The notes under the pieces were generated by a model that did not search any database, was not told where the DNA came from, and was given only the letters and a program-made list of their open reading frames with translations. Position numbers and translations under genes: made by a program. A stretch of DNA of 64,000 nt, from the NCBI GenBank assembly GCA_002221725.1, contig NJFT01000051.1:124001-188000 (forward strand), read 5' to 3'. Position 1 is the first letter of the stretch. Every line of letters starts with the position of its first letter. This stretch comes from Scedosporium boydii (taxonomy: Eukaryota > Ascomycota > Sordariomycetes > Microascales > Microascaceae). Below are positions 25,333-36,500 of the stretch, one piece after another.

Positions 25333-26292
25333 TTAGTTGGTCAGAGGTAGCCTCTTCTTGAGGAACTCCTCGACGTCGTCAAGCTCCTCTGGGCAAGCCG
25401 AATGGGGCATTCTACGTCTCACTTATTAGACAACAAAGGAAATTCCTGGAAAGACCCCAAAAGAGACGAGGAAGGAAAAGCCGAAACTTACGGGTAGGTC
25501 TTGAAGGTGACATCATAACCCAGTTCCTTTAGCTTCTCGAAAGAGATTCGAGCAAGCGGGAAGATGACCAAAGGGTCGAAGGTTCCGTGGCCCATGAAGA
25601 CTGGCGTCTCTTTGTTCTCAGGGGTGACAAGGTCCTTGAATTTTCCACCGAGGAGGATCCAGGACGAGAGGCCGACAATGCCGCCGAGTTTGACAGTCGC
25701 ACTGAGCCCCGATAAGATGGACATGGCACCTCCCTGGGAGAAACCACCGAGGACGATGCGGTTGGCTGGTATTCCCGCGTCGATTTCTTGCTTGATCAGG
25801 TCGTGGAAGTACGAACGACTCTCGAGGATGCCGGCTTCATCCTCGCTCCTTTGCAAGGATTCGAGAGTGCCGTTGAGCTCTTTCTAGGGAAGGTGTAAGC
25901 TATCTGAGAAGTTGCGCCATTCTTCAAAGGGAAACACGGCTTGCGGATACTTTCTGACGTACAATGTCAAACCAACCAGGCATTTGCATGCCGCCGTTCT
26001 GGAGAGGAAATACCATACGTTAGCCGCTACCACCCCTTATGGTTGCCACAAATAGATAGTGATATTGAAGTAATGTTCGTGGCGAGGAGAGTCCATGGCA
26101 ACTTACACAAGTGATGGGAATCGCAGGTGCATGTGGAAGTATAAACTTGACATGGTCCAATCGCTGCCGCCGCCTCCAATTCTCTACCACCGGTTGCCAG
26201 CCATAGCCAGTATCTCCCAGGCCATGGGCAAAGATGACGGTGGCTGTGTGCTTAGCAGCAGCCGGGACAACGAGAGATGCTCTACGGGACAT
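25333..26292 (-). CDS. Acyl-protein thioesterase 1 (lysophospholipase-like alpha/beta hydrolase)
   Basis: Four exons on the minus strand, 26107-26292, 25963-25998 (only 36 nt), 25492-25883 and 25333-25411, give 230 aa. APT1 removes palmitate from membrane-bound proteins such as Ras and G-alpha subunits. VIFAHGLGDTG is the oxyanion-side loop and NGGMQMPGWFDI the substrate-lid region. The catalytic triad is Ser123 in GGFSQGG, Asp177 in HGTFDP and His208 in PMPHSAC. Length and motif order match fungal APT1 proteins. Splitting GGMQMPGWFD onto a tiny microexon is supported by exact phase on both sides. Identification is strong. Confidence 0.92.
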
Positions 26293-28101
26293 GGTTGTGT
26301 AGATGGAATGATAGAATTCTCGGAGTCTAGATTCTATGGGGAAGAAAAGGAAAACAAACACATTCGCAACGTTGAGCTTCAACGACACAATCTAATCCCC
26401 GAGGTGTGCATTCCTCCAGTGGGACAAAGTGGGGGGTGAGTCTCACATTTCAGCTGTCAATCGAAATCAGCTGTAAATAACTGTCATAACAAACACCCAT
26501 CGCGATTAGTAATCGACATATCCCAAGGTCACATTTGATTGCTTCAATTCTTCCAACAAGCAAATATCGGAGCCGAGGGAATTTTTGTTGGGGTCTCTTC
26601 AAATTAATCTCGCTGCCTACGAAAGAGTTGCGAAGGTCCATCCAAGTCGACAAACAGCCCCCGGCGTCATTGAAATTAATCCCACATGTGTGAATGGTGC
26701 CACTTCTTCGTCGTACCAAACGTATCAAACCAAAAGGGCTCAGTCTCAGTCTGCGGGTGCGAATCGGCGAGACCTGCATGCGGGATGTGAGTATGACGTA
26801 AAAGTACTCACGGCAAGTACAACCCCGGTACAGCCCTCGTGTCTTCAATTGTTCGCTTCGGCGAGGTGTAGATTAGTTTAGAACGACATTGTGTCAACTT
26901 GTCAAGCATTGTAACGCGACATTGGCCTGCTCCAACCAACCTTGTGACGGACATAAGCTCGCCTTGCCTGAGCAGCCAGGCGGCAGCCTCGGATTATCAG
27001 GGTCTTGGCCGAACCTGGACCCGTCACTTGACCAGAAACAGGTCAAGCAGAACACTGCAGCAGTTCCCTTTTTGCGGCAGCTCGGCCCTCGATTGCCCTT
27101 CTCCACTCCCGGCTCCATCGGATTTGACCAAGTTTTCTGGAGAGAACCTCGGGAGCGCACGGCATTCGACCCATTGCACCCCATTGCGCCCCCATTGCCC
27201 TTGTGGTCCTTGTGGTCTTGTGGTCGAGAGCTTAAATCTGGCCACCCACATCCTGCAAGGTACCAGTACCAGAAATCAACGGGCTGGACTAACAATCCAG
27301 ACATCCTAACCCAGGACCGAGTTGTAGCAGTGACGTGGAGACCCCGCAAAGGCAAGAGAATAAAGTCATGGAGAAGTCCAGTAACACTCTTCAACTTGGC
27401 CGATAGCATCCACCGGATCCCCCAACATTCCCCATATCCATAGTGTGTGACTGTGTTGATTTTCCCCAGGGCCTCGGCCGAACGGCTTGATGGTTACATC
27501 AATATCAAATGTTCTAGTCCATTTCGAGGAATATAATCAACGACTCGCCCACGCTAGCACACACTAGCACACATAGAAAGACGATACCGCACACAAAACC
27601 ACGAAGCAGTACTAAACTAGTAAAACCAAGGCTAGTTTTCTAGTTGACACGAGGGGCACAAAACGCGAAGGGAAAAAAAAAAGTTCATTCACTTTCGCCT
27701 CGTGCTCTACTACAGTATTGTGTTCCCTTTGTTCCCATCGCGAAGCCAATTCGCCTTCTTCATCTCTCCCTTCGTACAGACCATTTGATTCATCTCCCCA
27801 ACCGCTTCTCCAACTTATCCTTGCGACTCCCCAACACCCAACCCGCAAATCCTTGCCATTGACCAGTGCGACCCCTGAAATTTGCCGACTGGACCCTTCG
27901 AACCCCTCCCAATCCTCAATAAGCGAGCTTCCCGCCCATCGGAGGTTGAATCGGACCTTTTACCGCAGCTTGCGAGGCTTTCCTTTTCCTCGCTTTACTT
28001 GGTTACAAAATCTGCCGAGGAACCCCATAAAGCTCCCACGAAGCTGCAAACTGCTTTCGTCCTTCACCCTCGCCATCGAATGCTCCCTCCTCCCCTAGAG
28101 T
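26293..28101. other. Divergent intergenic region (APT1 / pantothenate kinase)
   Basis: About 1.8 kb between two divergent genes. Open frames at 26889-27443 (+) and 26894-27409 (-) are mutual shadows with no family signal. The 300 bases before 28102 are C/T-rich with CCCAAC and CCTCCC words and probably form the pantothenate kinase leader. Confidence 0.45.
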
Positions 28102-29779
28102 ATGTCCACCAAAGTGTCGCCCCTCCTTGAAGAGGCGGTAGTCGACGCCATGCAGACCCCGGCGCAACCCCAAGACCGCCAAGCGACAGAAGCCGCGACC
28201 ACCACGGCGGTTATAGACCACGACCAAGACCACGAACACCTGGACCACGACGCCGAGGCCACAACGGCGGAAGAAATACATCAAACCATCATACATCCCG
28301 GCTCGGTTCGAATAAACGTCGAAGGCGCCTTCATCGTCGAGTCACCCCCCGGCTCGCCGACCGAGCAACCAGTCAAGTCTGGGCGCATATCACCGACCCA
28401 GGAGACCAGCGACATCCGGTTACCGAATCACACGGCGGTAGTGAGCCATATTGCTGTTGATGTAAGTGGCGCACTCTTCATCTTGTTCCCCTTTCTCCAC
28501 AGTTTCTTTTTCAAGTTTTCGAGACCGAATTTCTAACGTCTTTCTCTCTCTCTCTCTTACTAGATCGGCGGCTCGTTAATTAAGCTCGTCTACTTCACCC
28601 GCGAACCACACTCTACCGCACCCGGTGGCCGGTTGAACTTCCACAGCTTTGAGACCGATCGTATCGACGACTGCCTAGAGTTCATGAAACACTTGCAGGA
28701 GAACCAGCAGAGACTCAATGGCTCGCATCCCGCAGAGCTATGTGTCATGGCCACTGGCGGAGGGGCCTATAAGTTCTATGACAAGATTCGGGACGTCCTT
28801 GGGGTTGATGTTCTACGGGAGGACGAGATGGAGTGTCTAATTATTGGTGTGTTTCCTCGTACCCAGCAAAGCATACATACATCCGCCAGCGAACGAGGAA
28901 GGCTGCTAACTCGTAATAGGCCTTGATTTTTTTATTACAGAAATCCCCCGGGAAGTGTTCACATACAGCGAAACAGAACCAATGGAATTCGTCATCCCCA
29001 ACGAAACTATCTACCCTTACCTCCTCGTCAACATCGGCTCCGGCGTTTCATTCCTGAAGGTCTCCGGCCCCCACAAATACGAGCGAGTCGGCGGCACATC
29101 CCTCGGGGGCGGAACGCTATGGGGTCTCCTCTCCCTCCTGACAGGCGCACGGACATTCGACGAGATGTTGGACATGGCCGACCAGGGCGACAACACCAAG
29201 GTCGACATGCTCGTGGGCGACATCTACGGAACGGACTACGGAAAGATCGGGCTCAAGAGCACGACCATCGCGTCCTCCTTCGGCAAGGTCTTCCGCATGA
29301 AGAGGGAAGCCGAGTCAGCGGCCGAGGACAGCGGCGGCGCCACGGCCTTCTCCCTCCAGAACCCCGCCATGCCGTCCGAGCAGGCCACACCGGCGGAATC
29401 GGAAAGTAACCGCAATCCCCCGTTCTCCCGTGCCGACATTTCTCGTTCTCTCCTTTACGCCATCAGTAACAACATCGGTCAGCTGGCCCATCTCCACAGC
29501 CGCGTCCATAACCTCAATCACATCTACTTTGGCGGAAGCTTCATCCGAGGCCACCGCCAGACCATCAACACTCTAAGTTTCGCCATCAAGTTCTGGTCCG
29601 GCGGCCAGAAGCAAGCTTACTTCCTTCGCCACGAGGGCTATCTCGGCGCCGTCGGTGCCTTCCTGAAGAGACAGCCTAGGAACTGGGGCCGGCGGGGTAG
29701 CTTCGAGGAAGCTGTCGCCAAGGACGGCATAGAGTGGCGGATGCGCGAGCGAGTCTCAAAGGAAGCCGCCGAGGCTTGA
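28102..29779 (+). CDS. Pantothenate kinase (eukaryotic type II)
   Basis: Exons 28102-28461, 28564-28846 and 28920-29779 give 500 aa. The enzyme phosphorylates pantothenate with ATP, the committed step of CoA synthesis. After a roughly 115-residue N-terminal extension of low complexity, the ASKHA-fold kinase begins with AVDIGGSLIKLVYF (phosphate-1 loop, spanning the first intron). It continues with CVMATGGGAYKF, PYLLVNIGSGVSFLKV, YERVGGTSLGGGTLWGLLSLL and IYFGGSFIRGH, all landmarks of eukaryotic PanK. ALKYWS-like sequence appears as AIKFWSGGQKQAYFLRHEGY near the C-terminus, with GAVGAFLK. The Asp/His-rich N-terminal segment (HDQDHEHLDHDAEA) is unusual. Identification is strong. Confidence 0.95.
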
Positions 29780-30583
29780 GGAACCCCCGATTGTCTCCCC
29801 TAGCCCGGGAGACTAGGCCGGGGGGGTTTATTATTTTACATGTTTTAATTTTTTCCCTCGTTCCTTTCCATGATTTGGAGGTACGATTTGTTCAGAAGAG
29901 GAGGATGCGCATTTACAGGAAAGAGGAAGGCATAAGGCAACTGCATCTACCATGTTTCTTTTTTACGTGGACGCCCAGATGACGGCTCATTTTTTTTCTC
30001 TTCATTATTTTCTCCATTTTTGATAGCGTGGTATACCTGTTGCATTTTGGGGTTACGGGCCGGTTGTCTTGTGATAGATTAGTATCCCGAACAGTTCCTG
30101 TATCTTTTGGCATATGAGTAGAAAAAAAAAAAAGAAGAAGAAGAAGAAGAAGAAGAAGAAGAAGAAGAGACAGAGTGAGAGACTACTGCAGGAGAGGATG
30201 AAGATCATTGGTTCTTCAGGTGGATGATGGAGATAGAGCGTGGAGCGAGGTATATTGCTCAAAGGCAAGGCCAAACAGTCCTTACCGGGTCTTTGATGTC
30301 AGTCGTACAAATACAGGATATAGAGAGGCGCCAATATGCCTCAAAATTCAATGTGCTCCTCGTGATCACTCATATCAAGCAATAACACGAGAGTTCCAGC
30401 AGCGCTCCTCCGAACGATCCCGAATTCCGAGGATCTCAAGGCCGCCCACCCACCCCCAATCCCAAGGACACACGCATGCCGACTCCGGAGGTCGTGCACG
30501 TCACATCGTGTATCCCAACCATCATCATAACACACTCTCCATCCCGCGATGGCCCCACGCGACAATTGGCGCTAGGACTTGGA
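29780..30583. other. Convergent 3' region with GAA repeat
   Basis: About 800 bp between the 3' ends of pantothenate kinase (+) and AIM11 (-). It includes T-rich 3' UTR sequence and an A-run/(AAG)n microsatellite. The open frame 30208-30813 (+) is an antisense shadow of AIM11. No gene is supported. Confidence 0.5.
30121..30170 (+). repeat. A-run plus (AAG)n microsatellite
   Basis: A run of about 12 A followed by about 12 AAG units, purine-only on the plus strand. A second, longer tract of the same unit lies at 39123-39197. Confidence 0.9.
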
Positions 30584-31162
30584 CTACCTCTCCTTCTCCA
30601 CCGTCCCCTCTGCGTCCTTCGCCTGCCCCGGAGCCTTCCCCACCTTGGCCAATATACCAGCCGCCCACTCCTCCAACTCCTTCTCAGCATCCTCGTCCGG
30701 CCTGCCCGCAGGTCCGTACATCTTCCTCCTCGCGTACCTCTTCAGATCCTCGGCGGACGAGATGTCGAAGGCGTAGGACAGCCCGCCCGTGGCCATCAGC
30801 GCGAAGCTCATGACGTTCAGCGTCGCTAAGCCCAGGGCCTCCGCTGCGATGAGCCCCCCGTCGACTTTTGACGCCTCCGATGCCGCTGTCGATTCTGTGG
30901 CCGTGGCTGTTGCCTCCGCTGCGGTTGTGGCTGTCTTTGCGGTTGGTGGTCGGAGGTTGGATTGGTAGTATTTGGGGAAGGCGGCGATTTGCTTGCGGAT
31001 TATGGCGCGGCGGGTTACCGCTAGGGAGGCTAGCATGAAGGCGGAGCCGGCGAAGAAGAGGCCGAGTTGCTTTACGGCGCGGGGGGAGAAGGGGTCGCGG
31101 GGTTCGGGGTTTTGTGAGGGCGGCGCGGAGCTTGGCGCTGGGGCGGAGTTGGTTTGGGACAT
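30584..31162 (-). CDS. AIM11: AIM11-like mitochondrial membrane protein
   Basis: A single exon of 192 aa. The ATG at 31162 is chosen; the open frame continues upstream but lacks conserved sequence and ends in a (GT)n-rich leader. The conserved core SPRAVKQLGLFFAGSAFMLA followed by SLAVTRRAIIRKQIAAFPKYY gives a first membrane segment and a basic loop. The second hydrophobic segment is AAEALGLATLNVMSFALMATGGLSYAFD. This two-helix layout and the ISSAEDLKRYARRKMYG motif match fungal AIM11 ('altered inheritance of mitochondria 11'), whose biochemical role is unknown. The linker between helices is Ala/Thr-rich. The family call is good. Confidence 0.8.
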   Translation of the reverse strand: MSQTNSAPAPSSAPPSQNPEPRDPFSPRAVKQLGLFFAGSAFMLASLAVTRRAIIRKQIAAFPKYYQSNLRPPTAKTATTAAEATATATESTAASEASKVDGGLIAAEALGLATLNVMSFALMATGGLSYAFDISSAEDLKRYARRKMYGPAGRPDEDAEKELEEWAAGILAKVGKAPGQAKDAEGTVEKER

Positions 31163-31775
31163 TGTGTCGTGGGTCGTGTGCGTGTGCGTGTGCGTGTGTG
31201 TGTGCGAGTTCGTATTAGAAGATTGTCCAGGGGCGGTGGGTAGGATGGCTACGTTTGAGGAGGTATGAGATTTGCGATTGGGTGAAGGGCGCTGCTCGAG
31301 GATGGAGATGGAGAATCGGCGTAGGCCGAGAGACGAATTTCGAGTTGAATTGACGACTTGTATGAAGTAGATACCAATCCTTCTCCTCGCGAGTTGAAAG
31401 ATGCAGCGGGAATTTGATGCGCGACGGAAAAATGTCGGTCGCAAAGATAAGATATGCAGCTATCAGAGTATTTCGTGTGGTAAATGCATCGGCCTAGAGC
31501 CTAGTATCTTTCCCTAGTTTCCCCCTCCATTCCTTATTCATGTCAAAGATGAGAGAGTTCAATAATATCTGAGGAGCTTGTAATTTGTTACCAGGAACTC
31601 AAAACTCGACTGCCCACTGCGTCCGCGGCGTTTTGAGCGCCTGGTTCTCCGCTCTAACTTCGTTGATGGCTCTGGCATGAAATGACGGACTGAACAACAT
31701 CCATTGTCTGGAAAAGAGCCACCTACATACACCAGCGGGCCTCGCAATCCCAAATCAACGTTGAAATCCCAAAGA
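31163..31775. other. Divergent promoter region (AIM11 / 2OG oxygenase)
   Basis: About 600 bp between divergent starts. A (GT)n tract lies 13 bases upstream of the AIM11 start codon. No gene is seen. Confidence 0.45.
31175..31206 (+). repeat. (GT/GC)n dinucleotide tract in the AIM11 leader
   Basis: Alternating purine-pyrimidine sequence made of GTGTGC units, about 32 bp, immediately upstream of the AIM11 start and within its likely 5' UTR. Such tracts are length-variable. Confidence 0.75.
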
Positions 31776-32908
31776 ATGGCCAAACCCAAACCCAGGAAAT
31801 CCCAAACCAACAACACCAAGCCCTCCACTCTTCCAAAACCACCATCACCCTCCTGGCCCCCCTTCAAACCGCCTCTCCCGGTCATCCCTCTCTCCCCGAC
31901 TCCTCACCCTTCCTTTCCAGACAAAATCGTCCTCCTCCCAAACTTCTTCCCCCACTCTCTCTGCCGCTCTTACGTCTCGTTCCTCCGCACCCTCCCGCTT
32001 ACAACGACTCCCGGCCGGCCGAGGAAGGGCGAGGCCGTACGTGTGAATGATCGCTTCCAGGTCGATGACCCTGCTTTTGCAGAGAGGTTGTGGGCGGAGA
32101 CGGGGTTGAGGGATGTGCTTGCCCAGGAGGAGTTTGCGCACCTTTGGTGAGTTCTCCTCCTGGCCTTGTGGAATCGGTTCCTTCGTGTCGTATTCCGCGA
32201 TACTCTTTTCTTCTTCATATGCTCCTTCATGTGCTCCTTCATGTGCTTCTTCATGTGTGCCACGTCGTGTTCACTTTTGTTAGCCGTGTCGTACCTCTTG
32301 TTATGCTCTGGAAACTCGGCCTTCTTAAATACCTCCACATCGACGATCAGCAAAGGCTAACATATCCCGCTTCAACCAGGGGCGGCCAAGTCATGGGGCT
32401 AAACCCCAACATCCGCGTCTACCGCTATTCTAAATCACAATTCTTTGACTGCCATTGTATCGACAGTCTTTCTTGTCTTCTCCTGCCCTAGCACGCATCA
32501 CTCACTAACCACAAATAACTGTAGACGATGATTCCAACGCCGTAGTCCTCCCCCCAAATAATACTCCTTGCAAAACAACCTGGACCTTGCTCCTCTACCT
32601 CACCTCAGCCTCCGACCCGGGCAGGTGCGTCGGCGGCGAGACCGTCTTCTATCCGCATGACCGCCAGTTGGAAAAGGAGGCCGTCGCCGTTGCGCCAGAA
32701 ACGGGACTTGTACTTTTGCATAAACATGGGGACGATTGTCTGCTGGTTAGTTCTTACTCGTTTTCTCGGGGTGGATGATACCCTTTCTTGACATGGTAAC
32801 TGGTTGAATGGAATGGAATTTCACTAATCGTTCTGGCAGCACGAGGGTCGAGAAGTCACGTCAGGAGAAAAATGGATTTTGAGAACAGACGTTTGTGTTA
32901 AAAAGTAA
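31776..32908 (+). CDS. 2-oxoglutarate/Fe(II)-dependent oxygenase (prolyl 4-hydroxylase-like)
   Basis: Exons 31776-32146, 32380-32456, 32525-32745 and 32840-32908 give 245 aa. The core is a compact P4Hc-type double-stranded beta-helix: RVYRYSKSQFFDCHYDDSN supplies the H-x-D pair (His and Asp of HYDD, split by an intron), CKTTWTLLLYLT and GGETVFYP follow, and LLHEGREVTSGEKWILRTDV supplies the distal His and the 2-oxoglutarate-binding basic residue. The N-terminal 50 residues are Pro/Lys-rich (KPKPRKSQTNN) and may be a nuclear or disordered segment. The ATG at 31776 is in good context (A at -3, G at +4). The hydroxylated substrate is unknown; it may modify a protein side chain. Fold call strong, role open. 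Confidence 0.85.
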
Positions 32909-33063
32909 ACTTGCGGCCTATAAAATACCTTGCAATGCATCAACGTCGATGTCAACAAACTAGCGAAGAGGACCGAAAAGAGTCCTTTGCAGAGCGGGCA
33001 AATAGTTCTCCTCCTCCACCTGTGCAATCAACCAGCCATTAAAATGTCCGCCTCCGATCTCAA

Positions 33064-33558
33064 CTACCAGACCTCAAACATCTCAGGAGTGATCGATGAG
33101 GAATACTCCAAGGTCTTGTCCTCAGCGTCTCCAAGGCTTCGACGCTTCGGATGAGTACCACGAACGACATCCGTGTCAGCAACAGGCTGGTCCAAATCGA
33201 TACTCACTCCGCCGTTCGGCTCTGGGTCTTCTGCAGTCTTCCCGTCGCTTTTTTTGCCATTTTCATTTGCTCTCCACACTCTCTCGGTGTCGGAGCTCAC
33301 ACCGTTAATGCTAGAGTCCTTGCTGAATCGGGAGCCTGCATCACCGCCGTCGAACTGACTCTCGTCCATCATAACACCGGCAGCCATGAAAAATTCCTCC
33401 ATGAGCTTGATATTAGGCGAATTAGTCGACGGAGTCTCGCGCCCTGAATGCTTGATAACTGGGGTGATATCGATGAGTATAGTGCCGGTATCAGATTCCG
33501 TTTCGGCATGGTTGTCGTTCGAAGTCTCGTCTGCGTCTTCGCTTTCCGACTGTGGCTT
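33064..33558 (-). other. In-frame continuation of the RdRP frame beyond the UAG
   Basis: After the TAG at 33559 the frame continues without interruption for 164 codons. It is acidic and Ser/Asp-rich like the upstream tail, and contains TGTILIDITP, the same motif that recurs upstream as GILIDIEDN. That makes a chance open frame unlikely. It could be a true last exon, the remains of a longer ancestral protein, or sequence translated after stop-codon editing or readthrough. Confidence 0.6.
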
Positions 33559-36500
33559 CTAGCCAGTGTTCGTATTGTAGCAGCTTGCCTTGGGCAGCTT
33601 AACCTGGATGGGTGCTTCAGTTAGTGGCTGCTCTTCCCGAGTTTGTGCAAACCAGGCAGGTGGCACTTCTACGATAGAATTCTGACTGTGGGGGGCTGCT
33701 ACCTTCTTGGGAGACTCGAAGTCTATCAACACATTCTCTCCTCCTTCCAGGCTAGGGCTATCTTCCCGCTCCTCATTAACTAGGTCACCATTTGACACAT
33801 TTGTTAGATCCGTCAATGTCTCTGACGTGGAGACCGAAGGATCCAGTTGTAGCTGGTTGTCCGACTCCTGCTGATTTGCGTCTCCCTGAGAAATCAGCTC
33901 AGCCAAGAGTGATAGAGCACTCTCCTTTGGTGGTCCGCTGCCTGAGCCCTCTGGGCCATTGTCTTCTATGTCGATGAGCATTCCATCCATTTGCTCGGGG
34001 GGCCTAGTATTCGACTGCGATTGTTCAACTTGGACCAGCTCCGTCTCCTCCTCTGGGCCGTTATCCTCGATGTCGACGAGTATTCCATATGTGAGCTCGG
34101 GCCCAGTATTCGTCTGCAACTGTTCAGCTTGGGCCGGCGACATCTCCTGCTCTGGGCTGTTGTCTTCTATGTCGATGAGGATTCCATCTGTTAGCTCGGG
34201 TTCAGTATTCAACTGCGATTGCTCAACTTGGGCCCCTTGGTTCTGCAGTGACCCGGATACTGAAAACGCAGTATTAGGTTGCGACGAGCTCGCTGTCAAT
34301 TGGGACTGCTGCAGCGGCATCTGAGGGGGTTCGCTTATGTCAATAAGTATTCCATCTGCCTCGGAAACGACATCATCCTCTCGTGCCTGCGTAATGGGCG
34401 AATTCTGCGTATCCGAATCTACCTGGAGTTCAACAAGCTGTTCGCCCCCAGCGGTTTGACCATTAGCCACCTCTTCTCCCTGATCGGCGAGTTCCGCTGA
34501 CTCCAAAGCATTGGCCTGCTCAGGTCCCTGTTCTGCATTAAATGAACCATCGTCAAGTTCGTCCTCATCCTCCATCGAGGTGAAAAGATTCAGGACCTCG
34601 CCGCGATGAATGATCCTTCCATCGTTCAAACGAGTCACTTGATCCCGGTCAACTCCCCCGGGGCGCTCGGCCGGCTTTTCTGCCTGCGTCCTCACGGACC
34701 TTCCAGTTGCCAGCCGGCAGAGTACTTCGTGAAAGATCCAAGGAAAGCTGATGAGCGGCATCGACTTAGCATCAATTTTCTTATGCTTCGACCCATTTGA
34801 GACGCCATTTGCAGTACCCCTGCGTTCATGAAGGGCAATCTTCACTTCCTCCTCGGTAACTTTGTACATTGCTGCGACGAAAGGGTCGATCTTTTCCTCC
34901 GAATTCCCACCAGCAGCATCATAGCAGAGCTCACGGAATCGCTGCTTCATAGTGGCGTACTGTCGGCCAACCTCCTCTTGAACTTTATACGCACTGCCGA
35001 CCCGGGGTTTGGACAGGACAAAACCTGACCAGATCTCGAACTCGGTGGCGATCTCGCGCTGGCCCAGCACCCTTCGCATAGTTATGTCGTACTGAGTCTT
35101 GATTTGGCGAGCTTTTTTGAGAAGTGCGTTATCCTTCGGACACTTGGATAAGATTCTCTTGTCAAATGACTCGGTGTAGCTAGGGGTGAAGGTTACGTTG
35201 CACACAGCATCGTAGATAACGCCAAGGGCTTTCTTAGAGCGATACATCATGTCACGAGGAGCTCGCCTCTCCATGAAGTGTGGCCATCGACGCGGCTTGA
35301 GCGATCTATCCATTTCTGCCGGTTCACCCGTCTTGACATAGTCGACGGCCTTGGAATGTATGTGGGCGAGTGCTATACCTATATTTCAGACGAACCCCAT
35401 TTTGTTAGGCTCATTCATTCTCAACTGGGAGGGTAAGCTTACATTTTGCGTTCTTGGCTCCATCATCGAAACTGTCTGCATGGGCCAGATGGGCCAAGGC
35501 AACTGTCGGGAGGATGTCGTTTTTCATATACCGGACGAAAAACTGCTGAAGATGGGCTACGTGAACATCATTATCCAGTTCCTTCGGTTTCGGCGATTGG
35601 TAGTCCATGGGCGGATAGTTCCACTCGGGTGGAATGAGACTCGGCTCCCAAATAACGAAGAAATCATCCCCATCGAGGTCTCCTCCGGAGAGCATGCTCG
35701 GAAGATCACGGTCACCTACACTTGGGAAGACGGCCACGTCACGAAGGTGCTTGAGAGCTGGCACGTCGACGGCTTCAACCACTCGGATGTCTCCTGGATG
35801 GAGAGATGGGTTCCGACCGATGATGCAAATGCCCGTGATGACAGTCGCATTCCTCTGGTCTTCGCCGTCCGTGATTTGGAGGAAGATTTGCGGTAGCAAA
35901 TCCCGGTCCTGTCTAGTTGAGCCCTCCGTAGACTTCTTGTGACCTCGAAGTGTCCCAGTCTCGTCAACGCAACCCAAGACAAAGGCGCTCTTCTCTACGG
36001 GGATCCTCGCTCTCTCCTTGACTAGCTTGAGAGACCAAACCCTCCACAGGTTGAGAACGGTGACTATGAATGGCTCTTGCACGGATGGCTCTTTGAAACC
36101 GTGGAGGATAATGTCGGCCAATGTCAAAGTAGTCTGGTTTTCGTCCACCTGTTGACGAAGAAGAGTGATAGCGTCCCGGCTGCTAAGTTGAGCGTTGTTA
36201 TGCTTATCAACGTGGATGTTCAATAGGGTAAGAAACGCCTCCGTCTTGACACCCAGTGAGGACAAGATGGTAATGGTTTGTCGGTTCAGGGTGGCAACGG
36301 CAAACTGCGCACATCGAATGATCTCAAGACCATTGAACTTGGAGGGAAACTTAAACTGGGACTCCCGAATATGCACCTCCCGCTTCTTAGCATCCGGCCA
36401 GACCGCGAGGACACCTTTGCATCCGCCCATGCGGAATTGAAACGCCGAGGGAATGATTTCCAAACAGCCCATCCCCAATTCTTGGACAATCATCTTGGCT

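Noticed and set aside
26889..27443. Overlapping 184-codon (+) and 171-codon (-) frames
   Set aside because: They are shadows of each other and neither has a family signature; the interval is the divergent upstream region of APT1 and pantothenate kinase.
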